A stretch of 64,000 bases of DNA from JAGQOZ01 sp041399205 (GCA_041399205.1 JAWKTK010000022.1:62001-126000), one strand, 5' to 3'; numbered from the stretch's first letter, positions 9,001-19,168 are shown. Notes: generated by a model from the letters alone, not told the origin. Numbers and translations are program-made.

Positions 9001-11524
9001 CGTCTTTGTCTCCGCCCAGATAGTTGGCGGCAAATTGTGCATCAATCCGTTCGGCCGGATTGTACAGCCCCCAGTACAGTCCGTTGATGTAGAGGTGCAT
9101 GAAATTGCCGTGTGATGCAACGTTATCCGTCGAGAGTGTCAAGCGCCTGGCAAATTCGTCGCGAATGTAATGCACACCTAAGAAGCCAGCGCCCGTCAAC
9201 GCGATGTTTTCGCCCGTGCTGGATCGCAGCGAAATGGAATCAAACGTGGTGGCGGCATTCGGACCAAAGAGTGGAAATTCGAATTTGGATTCTCCGTACT
9301 CCTCGCGAAAAACCAAACGGAGCGATTTCTTGGTGCTTCGCACAAAGTCCGCTTGGCGAGAAATCCCGCCTTGAATGCGAATGCCGCCATCAATCTGCGT
9401 TCCTTCCGTCCCGTCCGGATAGATCACCTCTAACGACATGGGACGTTCCCACAAATCACCTCGTCCCAGCGGATTAGAATAGATGCCTCGATCTCCAAAC
9501 AGATCGTTTTGATCCATCACAATGGACAGTGATGGCACGCTGTTAAGGCTGTCCAGCAGCAGTTGATCATTTCCCGAGATGATGGCCGGGTCCATGCCAT
9601 AATCCGCCGCAAAGTTACCCCAAACAGCTGGAAAGTCAGCGTCTTGTGCTGAGGCGTTGGATTGGTCCAGGACGTCATTCGCAAAAAGATAGGATCGAGT
9701 ATCTGGCTGAATGGTGACAAAACCACTACGAAATGCCGCCGCGCGCACCACCGTCGTTCGCTCGATGGTGATGGCAGTGGAATAGTCTTGGCCGTTGGTC
9801 AGCGAAGGCACGCTTCCATCTGTGGTGAAGCGAATGTGACTGTCTGGCGTTGATGATTCCAACTGCAACTGGAACGAACCATCATAAAAGCCGTTGCGGT
9901 GACTGAATTGGACAGGTTGTGTGTATTGAAATGAGTCTGTCAGATTTAGTTGGCCCGGTGTGGCAATAGGAAGAAATCCAAGCTCCGTTGCGTATTCCCC
10001 AATTCCCACCAGCTCCAAATCAAACAGAAAAGACGGGTCGTCGACAGCCTGATTTAGTCCTTGGACGGCAATAACATTCAGTCCCGACTGCAGCGGTACG
10101 TCGGCAATTATTGCTTGCTGCCACGTCCGCGCAGAACCGGCACTACCGGTCGCCGCCGAACTCCACAGCAAATCTTCCGGCGCGTTCTTGCTGAAAACGT
10201 GCTGACCGTTGACGTACACTACAAACCCGTCTTCCGATCGGTACGAAAGTTGAAGATCGCGAATCTGATCGAGTGTGTTGACCAAGAATTCCTGGCGGAT
10301 CCAAATAGACGAATTGACCTGGTGCATCAGGTCCGTCACGTCTTGTGTAATCAGGCTGGTGTAAACGGCATCTCGTGTTCCGTCCACGTGGAGATTGTCA
10401 ATTAGAACCGCCGAATCATCAACAGCAGCGTCCTGCTGAGCGACGCCGATACCTAGCTTATACGTCCCAGCAGTTTCAAAGACGTGTTGAAATGATTGAT
10501 AGCCCGTTTCGCCAGCAAATTCGCGTGATGTAGATGGCTTCAATTTTGAATCTGAATTCGCCAGAACCTGAACCCCATCCACTCCTTCAATAGTCACAAA
10601 CGCGAAGTCCAAATTGAACGAATCATTTGTGAGAAAATTCCAATCGAATGATATCTTGCCGCCCGCGGTGACGGTGACTTCTCGTGATATCGCGGATGCC
10701 CGAGTCACCGAACCGTTGCCCGTGTTGTCTAACGCAAAGCGCTCTAGATCTAAGAACCTTTCGATGCCCAACCGAGTCGAATTGGAATTGGTCGTCGATA
10801 CCAATGCGTGCAACGAACCTTCGGTGGGTGATACTCCAAAATCGGTGTCCACAATGGATGTCGTACCGTTGACTTCCCAGGACGAAAAATCTGCCTGGCC
10901 AAATCCAGCATTGACCAGAGAAGGCCGAACGTCAAAACCGATGGCACCCGTTGTCGTATTCCACGCGGAATCATCAAAGTCCAACCGAGTCCAGTCGCTG
11001 TTTAGCGCCGCGTCAGCGCTGCTGGGAATGTGAAATGCCTTGGTGTTTCCCGATTGCAAGAACGGGAATTGACTGACCGCCAGACCATAAGAAACGTCGG
11101 ATGTCTGTTCCGGAAACTGCGGCGAATATTCTGCTTCGATTGTTTGATCAGGCTGCACCAACGCCAAGTATTCTCCGTCAGCGCTAAGCTTGAAATTGGT
11201 GTGTAGTTCGCCGGCGGTTCGATCTTTATCTGACGCAAAAACGATACGATGTTCTGCTGGTTGAAGCGTGACATCCGAAAACGTCCATTTGGTCAAATCG
11301 TCTGCGTCGTCCGTCAGATGCCAACCCGACAACGAAACAGGCGAATCGGTTGGATTATGAATTTCCAACCAGTCAGACGCGTCTCCGTCTGAATCCAGCA
11401 AAAGTGTGTCATTGGCGGCGGATAGTTCCGTGATGAGGAGCCCTATGGCGTCCAGGACATGCCGCGACTCCAGTGGCTCGGCAACCAGCGTTCGAGACTT
11501 CTTGGACAAATGAAGTTGCTTCAT
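6011..11524 (-). CDS. giant secreted CotH-kinase / lamin-tail-domain protein with dockerin-like tail
   Basis: 1837 aa, uninterrupted. The N-terminus has the planctomycete export motif around VAEPLESRHVLDA. Then, approximately: lamin-tail domain 30-135; chitobiase C-terminal-like fold 540-600; CotH kinase 660-970 (KKSLRLVFREEY, NYDWPNRN, FMWDAEFTLD with the presumed metal/catalytic Asp near 955); second chitobiase-like repeat near 1090-1130; three more lamin-tail domains near 1180, 1365 and 1495; paired EF-hand/dockerin-like repeats 1675-1790 (GDVNLDGVFNSTD, GDWNCDGEFDSSD). CotH is an atypical kinase that phosphorylates proteins; here it sits in a very large surface or exported protein. Substrate unknown. 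The 160 bases before ribBA hold nothing recognised. Confidence 0.9.
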   Translation of the reverse strand: MKQLHLSKKSRTLVAEPLESRHVLDAIGLLITELSAANDTLLLDSDGDASDWLEIHNPTDSPVSLSGWHLTDDADDLTKWTFSDVTLQPAEHRIVFASDKDRTAGELHTNFKLSADGEYLALVQPDQTIEAEYSPQFPEQTSDVSYGLAVSQFPFLQSGNTKAFHIPSSADAALNSDWTRLDFDDSAWNTTTGAIGFDVRPSLVNAGFGQADFSSWEVNGTTSIVDTDFGVSPTEGSLHALVSTTNSNSTRLGIERFLDLERFALDNTGNGSVTRASAISREVTVTAGGKISFDWNFLTNDSFNLDFAFVTIEGVDGVQVLANSDSKLKPSTSREFAGETGYQSFQHVFETAGTYKLGIGVAQQDAAVDDSAVLIDNLHVDGTRDAVYTSLITQDVTDLMHQVNSSIWIRQEFLVNTLDQIRDLQLSYRSEDGFVVYVNGQHVFSKNAPEDLLWSSAATGSAGSARTWQQAIIADVPLQSGLNVIAVQGLNQAVDDPSFLFDLELVGIGEYATELGFLPIATPGQLNLTDSFQYTQPVQFSHRNGFYDGSFQLQLESSTPDSHIRFTTDGSVPSLTNGQDYSTAITIERTTVVRAAAFRSGFVTIQPDTRSYLFANDVLDQSNASAQDADFPAVWGNFAADYGMDPAIISGNDQLLLDSLNSVPSLSIVMDQNDLFGDRGIYSNPLGRGDLWERPMSLEVIYPDGTEGTQIDGGIRIQGGISRQADFVRSTKKSLRLVFREEYGESKFEFPLFGPNAATTFDSISLRSSTGENIALTGAGFLGVHYIRDEFARRLTLSTDNVASHGNFMHLYINGLYWGLYNPAERIDAQFAANYLGGDKDEWDVFSAGDLGREAVTPINGTIDAWNELLALAEQVNNATTQDDKTAAYLRLQGKHSDGSDNPAWESYLDTQNYIDYLITNVYLKNYDWPNRNYHMARRHGPDSEGFQFFMWDAEFTLDGGSNRTLDEVPAEGPVTLLPWLKTSDAFRVEFADRVYQLFRPGGPLYVNPDQRVWDPDSPENNVPASLYDSLVQSARSPLFAESARWGDSWGGPTFTVDETWQNKVNDNFRAFFPTRSLQVQSQFEDEGYYLAPPEFSVNGGRISDGTELTLTSDSGSIYYTLDGSDPRLSDGSPSPNAILFEEQAIVLTNGMTVTARSLQSNRWSAVRSETYLIGADFASADDLRLTEINYHPHDALVRFGEPAIDADEFEFIELQNVSEMQIELAGVQLITTLDGQGIEFTFGHQQLAPGQHVVIPKNRDAFFARYGQDDITLAVGDAVDSQDWTFRGSLSNSGETITLQTAGKQQIQQITYRDGGAWPGRADGGASSLEIKSVQFEYADPQSWQSSSEFGGSPGRTGDGPDNRIVINEVLSNSNLPAVDQIELANRSNRVIDVSGWYLSDSSNNYFKYQFPLGVHLPGNGYLAVDEAEFQFGLNSTEDDLYLIQADVNGRPIRFVDRVSFGATQAGVTLGRWPNRDGSLYPMAAPTMGFRNSGPKIADVVITEIHASPAPLENGIQATKADVKFVELLNHSQQSVDLSEWKIQGEIEFEFATNTVLPAGETLTIVPFDPQTDILAASTFRLLYAIPTNVRLAGPFSGTLTDNAGKLELVQPRNEAPEDSAYVLMDAVEYSSVASWPNDVIDSFQSLNRTSPLAFGGFASSFVSRRANPGSFIESNVSGDVNQDQVTNATDIDLLCAAVRTQMAPNHYDLDGDGQISSTDVETLLYDILRIVPGDVNLDGVFNSTDLTAIFTKGEYDDSIPLNSTWSSGDWNCDGEFDSSDLVVVFQLGDYEANNATVRSTSSSNSVDVAAAMSAIATAEARKLRNKAASDRLDSA

Positions 11525-11655
11525 AAAACAACGCTACTTTCGTTTGCGAACACCACAACGAGTCCTCTAGTCTTGTTGACGATCATGCCGATTACGTCGA
11601 ATCAGCAAATTACCGTCTCCACTTACCATATCAAAATCCTCTCTTGAAACGCGCA

Positions 11656-11692
11656 AGAAAAAGGGTCATCCGTCAATCAGACGGACGACCCT
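11656..11692 (-). terminator. Rho-independent terminator of the FG-GAP gene
   Basis: Read on the minus strand, a 13-bp stem (AGGGTCGTCCGTC with GACGGATGACCCT, one G-U pair) closes a 5-base loop and is followed by TTTTTCTT. It starts about 22 bases past the stop codon of the minus-strand gene ending at 11714. Confidence 0.85.
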
Positions 11693-11713
11693 GATTTTTC
11701 TCGGCTCAGGAAT

Positions 11714-14566
11714 CTAGCTGAAATCGCTCAGCAATTCAAAGTCCTGCTTTGCTTTGCCATGCTGACGATCATCTGCATTCGCAAAGATTTCGTCGATTGC
11801 AACTGCCTGTAGCACACGTTCGCGAGTAGTGTCGAAATTGGCAACCAGTTCAGGCTGTTCCACCACGTTGGCCGCTTCGTCCACAACGTTTTCAGTCACG
11901 GCGATTGCTGCGCTAACTTGATCCGATACTGCTCCGGGAACGGCAGTAGCACTGAAGCCGCCAATCGTGAAGGCAAAGACCAAATCGGCGGTATTAAATT
12001 CGCCATCACAGTTCCAGTCACCTTCGGCCACGTCGAATTGTTGGCAACACTGTCTTCGTATTCACCTACCGTAAAGACCACGATGAAGTCAGTTGAATTG
12101 AAGACGCCGTCTAAATTGGAATCTCCAATCGTGGAGCCCTTGATGTCAACCACCCAGACAAGCACGTCGTCGGAATTTACTACGCCATCCGCATTCAGAT
12201 CAAACGTGTCGCTGTTCGTTCCAGCTGCAACTTCGCCACAAAGTTGGTCCAAGTCCAAGATATCCAGTTCCCCATCACCGTTGAAGTCACCGACAACGGC
12301 TCCATCGGAAACGGCCTTGTACAAACCGAATGTGTTATTGCCAAACGGAGCAATGATGTCCGGCAGGTTATTACCGTCGACATCGCCCACCGCAATCAGG
12401 TCGCCAATACCAGGAACATCCGTGGCAACTTGTACTTTCTCTGTGAAATTACCGCTACCATCGTTAACAAACCACTGAATGCTTTCCCGCGTAGCCTTCA
12501 GTCAGAAGGTCCAGGTCGCCATCGCCATCCATATCGACGGCATACAGATTGACATGCAAAAAATATTCGTCAGTAACGAAGGTGGACGTCGCCGCAAAGG
12601 TTCCAGCACCGTCCGTGTTTTCGTACCAGCTAACTACGTCGTATCCGTTTTGTTCGAACAACGCGGTGGCCACGTCGATATCTCCGTCACCATCGAAGTC
12701 GGCCGATATGATTTCGCTAACACCGCTTTCCACAGGGTTGGAAGGGGTCCATAGGGCTTGAACTTCGTCAAACACACCGTTGACATTCTCAAACCACGTC
12801 ACAACAGACGAAGAATAATACATGTAGCTTCCCGCAATCACGTCCTGATCACCATCGCCATCAATATCAGCTGCGTCCACGCGGATACGGCGAAAGGCTT
12901 CAAATTCTCCGACATTCAATTCGGTTAAGCTGCCAGTCCCGTCATTTACATACCAGGCAACGTTTCCAAAAAAGTAATGCGACGTAAGAACATCTAGGTC
13001 TCCGTCACCTTCCATATCTGCCAGAACAATTTCCAATGTTCCCGCGCCAGCCTCACCTTCAATGTGCGGCGTCCAAGTTCCACCAGATCCGTCGTTTTCA
13101 TACCAAACAATTTGGTCACGGGAAGGTTCCGACGTAATGACATCAATGTCTCCATCGCCGTCCATGTCGCCTGCATCGATATCGAACCAAAGCAACGTGT
13201 TTGGCGGCAAGGACGAATTGGCGATAATCGTTTGGGCTCCGTAGTTACCGCTGCCGTCGTTTTCATACCAAGCGATTTCCAGGTCCCAGCTTGACTGACC
13301 AATAAAATCTTGGTCACCATCGCCGTCGATATCCGCCATGACAGCTCGCTGAGGAACAATGGCATTCGCGCCAGTTAGTAGTATGTCCGTAAACGTGCCG
13401 TCACCGTTGTTTTCATGTAGCGTGGCGGCCGCCGCATGCTGAGACGTGGAAAAGACGTCCAAATCGCCATCTTCATCGAAATCGGCCACATCCAAACCGC
13501 TGGCTTGTTCCGTGGTATCGCTGACGATTGTTCGAGTAAAGTCACCGGTGCCGTCATTGATGTACAACGCAACAACGCCCGAATTATCGTTAGTTGCCAA
13601 GAAGTCGGCGTCGCCGTCATTGTCAAAGTCCGTGGCTTTCACTCGTTCAGGCTCGGTAAATTCGGACTCTAATATCGTCACGGTTCCAAACGCTCCGCCA
13701 GCATTCTCCACCATGATAATGGTGTCTTCGCCTTGCTGCGGAATGATCAAGTCCAGGTCACCGTCACCATCGAAATCGGCGCTGTCCATGAACCGAGGTT
13801 CCAGGCCCGATGTAATCGATTCGACCAAACTGTAATTGCCTTGGCCGTCCGTATTGTTGAACCAAAAAATCCGGTGCTCTTGAACCGTTTCATCTTCGGA
13901 TATGTAGGACGAAGCACCTACCAAATCCAAGTCGCCATCGCCATCCATGTCTACCGCATGCACTGCACGAGGATCTTTAAAATCAGCTGTGATGGTAACC
14001 GCTGGACCGAAGGTTCCGGCACCGTCGATGTTTTCAAACTTTGCGATTTGATAGATCGAATCGCCGTATAGCACTCTTGAAACGGCCAAAATATCAAAGT
14101 CACCATCGCCATCGATATCCGCGACTTCCAACGCGTCGACAAAACCGAAGGTTTCCGTTTGCTCTAACGCTTGAGCCTGGCTGAAATTACCGCTGCCATC
14201 ATTTCGATGCCACGTCAGCGTATCACCGCCAATGGAACCAATGGCAAAATCGGCATCGCCATCTTTGTCGAAGTCGGCGACTTCAAGCGAACGGCCGTCA
14301 CCAACCAAACTGGCGACGCTTACAGGACTAGCGAAAGTCCCGTCGCCATTATTAGCAAACATGACGGCACCGGCGCCGCTGAGCGCAACCGCGTCCAAGT
14401 CGCCATCGCCATCGAAATCAGCCAATTCGATCTCTTGAGACCGACTCATGTCACCTTCAAATGCAACGCTCTCCAGATACGTTACTGCCAGCACTCGTCT
14501 ATCTTCTAGTGATTCGACTTTGTATCGCGTTTGCGAAGCGGTGGACTGTTTCTTCTTGGATTTCAT
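11714..14566 (-). CDS. secreted FG-GAP/VCBS-repeat protein with dockerin-like tail, frame broken twice
   Basis: About 950 aa when three frames are joined: 14566 to ~12484, ~12483 to ~12028, then to 11714. The N-terminus carries the planctomycete motif VESLEDRRVLAV. At least a dozen repeats with calcium-binding DxDGDGDxD loops follow, as in integrin-like beta-propellers, then a dockerin-like pair (GDSNLDGVFNSTD; GDWNCDGEFNTAD). Break 1 lies near 12483-12485: the minus-strand run AAA appears one A too long, and the stop TAA follows after HSVVC while the neighbouring frame continues SIQWFVNDGSGNF. Break 2 lies near 12026-12029: TGGCC where TGGGCC would keep the frame (NSTW-AEGDWNCDGEF). Probably extracellular adhesion or structure. 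Real pseudogene or sequencing error cannot be told apart here. Confidence 0.82.
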
Positions 14567-14950
14567 TTGTAGCCGTAACCTCCAGATCTGAATGCTTGAT
14601 CAACTTGGCAAAGAGCTACGTGAGTTTACTCGCCAAGACCAAACGTCGCGTTACAAAAACAATAAACCAGCGGTGTATCCAACCTTGCCGGCAGATTGCC
14701 CTTCAAGAAAACGGAAAGTCGCTTCCAAACCGCAGGCACCCTCGCCGCCACGCAAAGCCATAGACTATTCTTCGCACCTGTTTCGGAGTGTAACCACAAC
14801 AAGTGGTAAACACAAGCAGTTGGCGCGGATTAGAGAACGTGGCACGGGGCTTCGCTTCGTGTCGCCGTTGACGAGTAATCAAGTGTTAACGCGGCCGAAT
14901 ACCACTATAATTTAGTCTGGCTGGTGAAATCCTTGACAATCCGTTTGACG
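14567..14950. other. 384-base gene-free stretch upstream of the FG-GAP gene
   Basis: Lies between the minus-strand permease stop (14951) and the FG-GAP start (14566), so it should hold the FG-GAP promoter. A small palindrome ACCAC-AACAA-GTGGT occurs near 14791-14805, and an AT-rich patch around 14900-14915 could supply a minus-strand -10 box. Short ORFs here have no recognisable product. Confidence 0.4.
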
Positions 14951-16243
14951 CTATTCGTGACGAAGTGCTTCGATCGGGTCCAACATGGCGGCGCGTCTAG
15001 CCGGATAAACACCAAAGACCACACCGGCCAGCAGAGATATGCCGAAGGCCAGCACAATAGGCCAAACGCTTAACGCAGTCTCGATTTCGGAATAACTGGT
15101 GACCACCAACGGAATGGCAATCCCCACAAATATCCACAGAATTCCTCCCGTTGTAGATAGAACCATTGTCTCCATCAGAAACTGAGTGACAATGTCACTT
15201 CGCTTCGCTCCGATGGCTCGCCGAATTCCGATTTCGCGAGTTCGTTCTGTGACGGTGGCCAACATGATGTTCATGATGCCTATTCCGCCTACCAGCAGCG
15301 AAATTCCGGCGATCGAACCAAGCACAATATTCCACAGACGCTTTTCACGTTTGGCTTGATTAAGCAGTTCCAAGGGAACCTGAATTTCAAAGTCGGTACC
15401 TAGCGGGTGTCCAACTTTCAGCAAGGTTTGCGCCATGGCGGCCGTTGGCGAAACCAGATCTTCATGCTCCATGCACAGTGTGATTTCGCTCAGCTGCGTC
15501 TTTTCAAACTCTTCACTGCCAGCTCGGACAATTCGCTGCATTTCGCCAAACCGACGGCGAGCGGAACTGATGGGTACATAAATGTCATTGTTGAAATCTT
15601 GCAAGTCGATCGCCGCGGTGGATGCGTTGCCGGGATCTTGCGTGTCCAAAACGCCCACCACGGTATACGCTCCGTCGCCAATCAACAGTGGCTTGTCCAG
15701 CGGATCTTGATAGCCGAACAAGCGAGCAGCCGCGCCGGCTCCCAGTACAACAACATTGGCGGTCGTCGAATTATCTGCGTCCGACAGAAAACGGCCTCGG
15801 TCAATTGCCAACTTTTTGACGCGAATATAGTCGGGCGTGGTCCCTAAGATGCGCGCGTTGGGAACGCGATGTCGACCAAACTGGACGTTCTTGCGAACCA
15901 TTGCGATCGGGACCGCCACCTTGATTCCTGGAACCGCAGCCAACAGACGATCATAATCATCATAGCGCAAACCATATTCCAAGACGCGGCTGACCCGATT
16001 GGAATTACCATTGGTTGACGACGCAGGTGCGTCATTATCTTGATCGGGCTTGACGCTGCGAACGATCACGTTCGTTGCGCCTAGCTTGCGAATTTGTTCC
16101 ACCGCATGTCGTTTGGAGCCTTCGCCAATAGCCAGCATGGCAATCACGGAACTAACACCCAGAATCGTGCCCAGCATAGTTAGAAAGCTGCGCAGTTTGT
16201 GCAGTAGGAGATTGCGAATTCCAAGACGAAGTGTGGTCCACAT
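14951..16243 (-). CDS. MacB/FtsX-type ABC transporter permease
   Basis: 430 aa from the ATG at 16243; an upstream in-frame start would run into the preceding gene. The first transmembrane helix follows LHKLRSFLTMLG at ~14-25. A large periplasmic MacB-type domain covers ~45-290. Three more helices follow, the first with GGIGIMNIMLATVTERTREIGIRRAIGA, the hallmark of FtsX-like permeases that transmit mechanical force rather than move substrate through the membrane. It starts 13 bases after the HlyD-type gene stops. The cognate ATPase is expected next to it but is not in the window: the following gene is the unrelated FG-GAP protein. Confidence 0.9.
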   Translation of the reverse strand: MWTTLRLGIRNLLLHKLRSFLTMLGTILGVSSVIAMLAIGEGSKRHAVEQIRKLGATNVIVRSVKPDQDNDAPASSTNGNSNRVSRVLEYGLRYDDYDRLLAAVPGIKVAVPIAMVRKNVQFGRHRVPNARILGTTPDYIRVKKLAIDRGRFLSDADNSTTANVVVLGAGAAARLFGYQDPLDKPLLIGDGAYTVVGVLDTQDPGNASTAAIDLQDFNNDIYVPISSARRRFGEMQRIVRAGSEEFEKTQLSEITLCMEHEDLVSPTAAMAQTLLKVGHPLGTDFEIQVPLELLNQAKREKRLWNIVLGSIAGISLLVGGIGIMNIMLATVTERTREIGIRRAIGAKRSDIVTQFLMETMVLSTTGGILWIFVGIAIPLVVTSYSEIETALSVWPIVLAFGISLLAGVVFGVYPARRAAMLDPIEALRHE

Positions 16244-16256
16244 GAATTTGCTTTCA

Positions 16257-17921
16257 CTATGTTGCAGACGGCCTATCGGCGTCGGCGTTTTCCACACCGT
16301 TCGATTCGTTGGAATCGGACGCGAAACCACTTTGAATCGCCTTAGGATTCAAGACAACGACTTCGTGTTCTTGCAGACCCGAATCGACCACAACGAATTT
16401 GTCATCCGTGTCTGCCAGTGTGACGGCTCGGCGTTCAATACCGTTTCCGGACTGGGCAAAGCACCACGAATCACCTTGCACCTGCACAATCGACTGGATG
16501 GGCACGGTCAACACGTTTTGCAGATGATCCACATGTATTTGAACCACGGCCGTCATGCCCGGCTTGAGCATTTGGACATCTTCATCAATCTGGACCACCG
16601 TTTCATAGACCTTAGTGTCAGAACTAAGCCAGCCTCCTTGATCTGGCAAAACCGCAACTGATTGCACGCTACCGACGTATCGTTTGTCAGGAAACGCATC
16701 GACCGTAATGGTTGCGGGCTGTCCCTTCTGGATTTTGTCCAGTACCGATTCATGGATTAGCGTCTTCACTTGCATGCGACGCAAATTAGGAATCGTCAAG
16801 ATGGCTTGCTGCGGACGAACCGGCGCACCAGCTCGAATTTCTTCTCGATGCCAACGACTTTCACCTGTCGCATATGCAATCATCCCGTCTTGCGGTGCGT
16901 AGATTTTGCAATTTTCCACATCGCCAGCAAACCGCTCGAACAGTTCTTGTTCTTTGCGAAATCGTTCTTCGGCCGATTCCATTCGTGCGCGGGCTTGTTC
17001 CAGTTCCGCTTCGTTGTCTCGAGCAATCTGTTCCAGCGACCTACGTGCCGAAGCGAGCTTGCCTTCCAACTCCATCGACATCTTCTTGTATTGATATTCG
17101 ATCAGTTCTTTGTGTCGCGAAATAGACGTGGCCAACTGGCGTTCCGAACGCAGCGTATTCAATCTGGCTTGCGCCACTTCGGCGCCACTACGGTAACCGA
17201 GTTTGTACAGTTGCTCTACGCCTCGTAAATTGTTCTTTTCAATCAGCAGCCCTGCTTCTGCTTCTTGGACTTGAAGCTTGACGTCCTGCAATTCAATTTG
17301 AAACGTTCCACCATCTTCATCACCAAATTGTTTTAGTGCCAGTTCAGCCAATTCGACCTGCAGTTTTGCTTCCGCCAGATTGGTCTCGTTCTGTGTCTTG
17401 CGATTTTCGTAGGCAACTCGCGCTTGAATGGCTTCGGCACGAGCTTGTTCGACGTCCAGCGTTTGATCGTCCAGGCGATCTTGATGCGGAGCGGAATCGA
17501 GTTCCACAATCAAATCACCTTCTTTGACGGACGCACCGTTTTCGATAATCCACAAAATGGGCGTGCCGTTGATTCCGTCGCCTCGTACGTCATCTACTTC
17601 ACACACAACGCGAACTTCATCCTGGCTTTCCAGGTTGCCTCGTTCTGTGACTTCGATCTCCAAATCACCTCGTTGAACCGTGTGATAGATCAGCATTTGG
17701 TCAAATTTGGCTTTCGCAAACAGCGACTGGTACGAAAAGACTCCCAGTACTGCGACAGCCAGACAACCAAGGCTCGCCACTAACCAGCGGCGTCGGCGCG
17801 AATGTGGCGTTGGACGTCGCGAAGCTAAAGCGGTCTGGTTAGGTGTACTTGGCCTATCGGATGCAATCTCAGCCGGCTTGGATCGCTCGCGTTGCGGCGG
17901 CATCTCCGTGACGCTACTCAT
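16257..17921 (-). CDS. HlyD/MacA-type periplasmic adaptor (membrane fusion protein)
   Basis: 554 aa from the ATG at 17921, preferred over an in-frame ATG at 17984 because GGAG lies 7 bases upstream of it. A basic N-tail (SRRRRW) precedes one transmembrane segment near 47-65. The barrel/lipoyl halves lie near 80-150 and 330-400, separated by a long alpha-hairpin coiled coil (~155-330, rich in Glu, Ala, Gln, Arg). Beta-barrel and membrane-proximal domains follow (PGMTAVVQIHVDHLQNVLTVP). With the permease just downstream it forms the inner part of a MacAB-like tripartite exporter. No TolC-like gene is nearby. Confidence 0.9.
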   Translation of the reverse strand: MSSVTEMPPQRERSKPAEIASDRPSTPNQTALASRRPTPHSRRRRWLVASLGCLAVAVLGVFSYQSLFAKAKFDQMLIYHTVQRGDLEIEVTERGNLESQDEVRVVCEVDDVRGDGINGTPILWIIENGASVKEGDLIVELDSAPHQDRLDDQTLDVEQARAEAIQARVAYENRKTQNETNLAEAKLQVELAELALKQFGDEDGGTFQIELQDVKLQVQEAEAGLLIEKNNLRGVEQLYKLGYRSGAEVAQARLNTLRSERQLATSISRHKELIEYQYKKMSMELEGKLASARRSLEQIARDNEAELEQARARMESAEERFRKEQELFERFAGDVENCKIYAPQDGMIAYATGESRWHREEIRAGAPVRPQQAILTIPNLRRMQVKTLIHESVLDKIQKGQPATITVDAFPDKRYVGSVQSVAVLPDQGGWLSSDTKVYETVVQIDEDVQMLKPGMTAVVQIHVDHLQNVLTVPIQSIVQVQGDSWCFAQSGNGIERRAVTLADTDDKFVVVDSGLQEHEVVVLNPKAIQSGFASDSNESNGVENADADRPSAT

Positions 17922-18855
17922 GCGGAACTCCAATTCAAACGATTCTTGACGTGAGGCGGGGTGTAGCGAATTTGAATTCGCCATTTGCCAATGGTGGGTC
18001 GCACGAAATGCAAAAGGATCACACGATTCGCGCGATTTCGCATTACCTGCGGCTTGTGGGGTGGGAGGAACGAAGCAACTTCGCTCTATGGACGATTTTA
18101 GGCGGCTACCCGGAAATCGACAACCGCACTGATCATGGTACCGGACGATTCGAACCGTCGGGTGTCACGGATTTGAAACTCGGTCGGTCAGGGTCGTTCG
18201 GTAAAGAGGCACCCGCGAGAACGCTTGGCAGGATGAGTAGGGCAAGGGAGATCCACGACTCGCGGGTGCTTCTCTAATCATAGGTCGAAGTTATTGACGG
18301 AACGAATTTTCAGACGACACAAATGCAAAAGACGAAGAACCGAATGCTGCCGGAACGCAACCGTTGGAATCAAAATATCATCAGCATGGCAACGGTTTTA
18401 GCGAAGAAGATGATTGAGTTGGTCAACAAGTGTGTCGTCTAGGGAAGCCTGAGAGAAGTCAGAAGATTTCCTCAAGCAGACGGTTTGACTTGGTGATTTC
18501 GTGACATAGGTTTCAAGTATCAAGACGCTGATGCGTATTGATCGCGGACCTGAATACCTCTCGTCCTCGAAAAGGCAAGTCAACCGCAAACACGGTTGAT
18601 ACGCAAAGCTGAGGGTTGTGTGAGCTTGTTGTTTTGCACAATAGCCTAGCTGCCGAAAGGATGACGCGACTGTCCTTCGATGACAGCAGTGTGACTCCTC
18701 CGGCCGTTGGAGAGGTAGTTAACTGTTTCGAGATTTTGTGGTGGCAGGTCTCGCCAATTCGTTTGGCGCCACAGACTCACACGTCATTTTTTCTTATCAA
18801 AGGCTTCGGGCAGCGTACGGTCGTTGATCGAAGTCGGAGAAATCGGAGGAACTCG
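17922..18855. other. 934-base gene-free region upstream of the Flp pilin
   Basis: Separates the leftward HlyD-type gene from the rightward flp pilin gene. No frame here has a convincing start, ribosome site and recognisable product; a 108-codon frame at 17951-18277 looks incidental. It contains a strong hairpin (separate entry, 18205-18273) and must include the pilin promoter, but I could not pick a convincing -35/-10 or -24/-12 pair. Confidence 0.5.
18205..18273. other. strong 15-bp hairpin, possible structured RNA
   Basis: AGAGGCACCCGCGAG (18205-18219) pairs with CTCGCGGGTGCTTCT (18259-18273) with one G-U pair, enclosing a 39-base purine-rich loop. It is too far from any stop codon to be an obvious terminator and has no T-run. 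It might be the closing stem of a small RNA or a leader element. I recognise no known RNA family: the SRP, 6S and c-di-GMP riboswitch signatures were looked for and not seen. Confidence 0.4.
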
Positions 18856-19029
18856 ATGAAGAGTCTCGCAAAGAAAGTACAACGTTTCTTGGTTTCGGAA
18901 GACGGCCCTACAGCGGTAGAATATGCCGTTATGTTGGCACTGATTGTGATCGTTTGTTTGACCGCAATCACGGCAATTGGTGACAACGCCAATTCGACCT
19001 TCCAGAGCGTAGCTGATCAGCTTGCATAG
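18856..19029 (+). CDS. flp: Flp-family type IVb pilin
   Basis: 57 aa from the ATG at 18856, which has GGAGG about 6 bases upstream. The short basic leader is followed by the prepilin site DG-PTAVEYAV. Cleavage is expected between Gly17 and Pro18, leaving Glu22 at the conserved +5 position and Tyr23 after it. A single hydrophobic helix follows (ALIVIVCLTAITAIG), then a short polar tail. This is the major subunit of the Tad pilus, matured by the peptidase at 19332. A terminator directly downstream would let it be made in excess over the assembly genes. Confidence 0.95.
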   Translation: MKSLAKKVQRFLVSEDGPTAVEYAVMLALIVIVCLTAITAIGDNANSTFQSVADQLA

Positions 19030-19081
19030 CATGCCATATGATCGCAAATCGTTTTCGGTTTGCAATTGTTGAAACGATCAA

Positions 19082-19121
19082 ACCCCCTCGGCATTGAAAT
19101 GATTCCGAGGGGGTGTTTTTT
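19082..19121 (+). terminator. Rho-independent terminator after flp
   Basis: Perfect 10-bp stem ACCCCCTCGG (19082-19091) with CCGAGGGGGT (19105-19114), 13-base loop, then GTTTTTT. It sits 52 bases past the pilin stop and separates pilin transcription from the assembly genes. Confidence 0.92.
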
Positions 19122-19168
19122 GATTCCAACAGAATGATTGGTATTCACGCGAAATTAAGGGGTCAGAC

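Noticed and set aside
17951..18277. 108-codon ORF upstream of the pilin locus
   Set aside because: Its translation has no recognisable features, it overlaps the alternative N-terminus of the divergent HlyD-type gene, and its 3' end is the structured hairpin.
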